DNA from: Halanaerobiales bacterium | GTDB lineage: Bacteria > Bacillota_F > Halanaerobiia > Halanaerobiales > DTU029 | Length of the DNA: 6,286 nt | Direction of reading: 5' to 3' | Assembly: GCA_016278415.1 (NCBI GenBank) | Contig: JADQBV010000118.1 | Coordinates: 1 to 6,286, forward strand | Part shown: positions 5,762 through 6,286 of the stretch, in pieces | How the letters are laid out: every line of letters starts with the position of its first letter | Numbering within the stretch: the first letter of the stretch is position 1 | Notes under the pieces: generated by a model | What the model was told of the DNA's origin: nothing | Seen by the model: only the letters and a program-made list of their open reading frames with translations | Database searches by the model: none | Made by a program: the position numbers and the translations under genes

Positions 5762-5783
5762 ACAGCCTTTAGGGCTGTTTTTT
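5762..5783 (+). terminator. intrinsic terminator of the original tRNA-Cys unit
   Basis: ACAGCC (5762-5767) and GGCTGT (5773-5778) form a 6-bp stem with the loop TTTAG, followed by six T. It lies 19 bp after the CCA of the tRNA fragment, where a tRNA terminator is expected. It supports the view that DNA to the right of the fragment is the original chromosome. Confidence 0.8.
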
Positions 5784-6022
5784 GTTTTGTATAGATTTAG
5801 AGATGTAGGATTATAATTAAAAAATTAAGTATAAACATAAAATGCAGGAAAATAACTTTTGTTTGATGAAGTATACCGATAATGATTTTTGCAGGATTAT
5901 CAGTTGACTTAATCCGGGGTATATCAATGATTCTTTTTAAAAGATTGATGAATTAATTGTTTATATCTACATAATAAAGATAAAGAGTAGTAGTAATAAA
6001 AGCTTTTATGGAGTGAAATAAT
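5784..6022. other. gene-free chromosomal flank between tRNA fragment and interrupted gene
   Basis: No coding frame is supported on either strand. Nested inverted repeats TATACC (5872-5877)/GGTATA (5918-5923) and GATAAT (5878-5883)/ATTATC (5896-5901) could form a structured RNA. The word GCAGGA occurs at 5844 and 5891. A TTG-type -35 near 5957 might serve the gene start at 6023, but no convincing -10 is seen. Confidence 0.35.
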
Positions 6023-6047
6023 ATGCTGATAATCAAATGTGCTAAAT
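6023..6047 (+). pseudogene. 5' end of a gene interrupted by an IS200/IS605-type element
   Basis: GGAG at 6010-6013 lies 9 nt before an ATG, and the first codons read MLIIKCAK. The sequence then runs straight into the insertion element's end (TTTGACATCCTCCCC...). The frame stays open to a TAG at 6125-6127, but from codon 9 on it is insertion-element DNA. The original product cannot be told from eight residues. Confidence 0.5.
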
Positions 6048-6286
6048 TTGACATCCTCCCCGCCCGTTCGTTAACACTCACAAACGAGGATTCCTTAAAA
6101 GAACTTGCGAGGTTGTCGAATGATTAGAAGACAGTCTATTTCTAGTAGCCCAATATGACTTCGACTTCAGGCTGTGCCATCAGCCCTCCTGAGATAGCCG
6201 ACTATACATTTCAATAGTATAATCCTAGCATTATGCTAATATAGGCACTCAGGCACTTAGACTATTACCATCTAAGCAGATTGTTG
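6048..6286 (-). mobile_element. right end of an IS200/IS605-family (TnpB-type) element, cut by the window edge
   Basis: Read on the minus strand, the sequence passes through an ordered, GC-richer stretch (GGCTATCTCAGGAGGGCT, GGCACAGCCTGAAGTCGAAG, GACAACCTCGCAAGTTC). It ends in GGAATCCTCG...GGCGGGGAGGATGTCAAA. This ending, with an imperfect hairpin (ATCCTC 6053-6058 against GAGGAT 6086-6091, plus an inner CGTT/AACG stem), is familiar from the 3' ends of IS200/IS605 tnpB elements in Firmicutes. The tnpB gene itself should lie beyond 6286. A short minus-strand frame from the edge to the TGA at 6249-6251 could be its last 11 codons, but carries no diagnostic residue. The exact boundary near 6048 is uncertain by a few bases. 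Confidence 0.65.
6048..6286 (-). ncRNA. probable omega RNA (TnpB guide scaffold), 5' part outside the window
   Basis: In TnpB elements the RNA scaffold is made from the 3' end of tnpB and the right end of the element, and the guide is the flanking DNA just past that end. Here the segment after the putative tnpB stop is non-coding on the minus strand, rich in short complementary stretches, and ends in the right-end hairpin. The guide would be the minus-strand sequence running from about 6047 downward, that is antisense to the first codons of the interrupted gene at 6023. Assignment is by family knowledge; its activity cannot be judged. Confidence 0.45.

Noticed and set aside
5612..5794. 60-codon plus-strand open frame
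   Set aside because: It has no ribosome site and runs through the tRNA-Cys fragment and the following terminator, so it is a chance frame.
6023..6127. 34-residue protein starting MLIIKCAK
   Set aside because: Only the first eight or so codons precede the insertion element's end; the rest is element DNA read by chance.
1..6286. CRISPR array
   Set aside because: No regularly spaced direct repeats of suitable length were found; the only long repeat is the pair of operators.

Overview
The window is strongly AT-rich, with consecutive plus-strand genes, purine-rich Shine-Dalgarno sites close to the 16S tail (for example GGAGGTGAT before the gene at 5024), intrinsic terminators and a CCA-encoding tRNA-Cys fragment. 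This suggests a low-GC Firmicute, probably clostridial; the species cannot be told from the sequence. No gene here is a household function. The window looks like the end of an accessory region followed by a short piece of host chromosome.

Left part (1-2620). After a gene-free stretch and a strong hairpin terminator (241-286) come two transcription units with a matching promoter. Each has -35 TTGTGG, a 17-bp spacer holding the 15-bp palindrome TGGTCACNGTGACCA, and a -10 (TACTAT or TAGAAT). The first drives a 660-residue protein with a possible N-terminal helix-turn-helix and central ankyrin-like repeats. The second drives a 45-residue protein resembling the short bacterial SMP (seed-maturation-protein-like) family. 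The two genes are very likely co-regulated. In read-through RNA from the first gene, a hairpin (2378-2448) would also cover the ribosome binding site of the second.

Middle (2660-3508). One gene encodes an N-terminal DUF4145/HEPN-like domain followed by two cold-shock-like OB folds. Its reading frame continues upstream of any ATG, GTG or TTG to a good Shine-Dalgarno site, so it probably starts at an AUU codon (2677). A textbook terminator follows.

Right cargo (3620-5527). Four tightly spaced genes (321, 133, 103 and 47 residues) form an apparent operon of mostly helical, charged proteins that I cannot assign. A hairpin overlaps the end of the last one.

Junction and host flank (5528-6286). 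The 45 bp at 5698-5742 are the 3' part of a tRNA-Cys gene, from the anticodon loop (anticodon GCA) to CCA, with no 5' half before it. A tRNA-type terminator follows. This is the expected footprint of an element inserted at the tRNA-Cys anticodon loop: the element lies to the left (the genes above) and the chromosome to the right. In the right flank a gene that begins with a good ribosome site at 6023 is cut after about eight codons by the right end of an IS200/IS605 (TnpB-type) element on the minus strand. That end probably includes the 3' part of its omega RNA; tnpB itself would lie beyond the window.

The most original points are the twin promoter-operator pair, the DUF4145-CSD-CSD gene with its AUU start, the unassigned operon beside the attachment site, and the tRNA-Cys junction itself.
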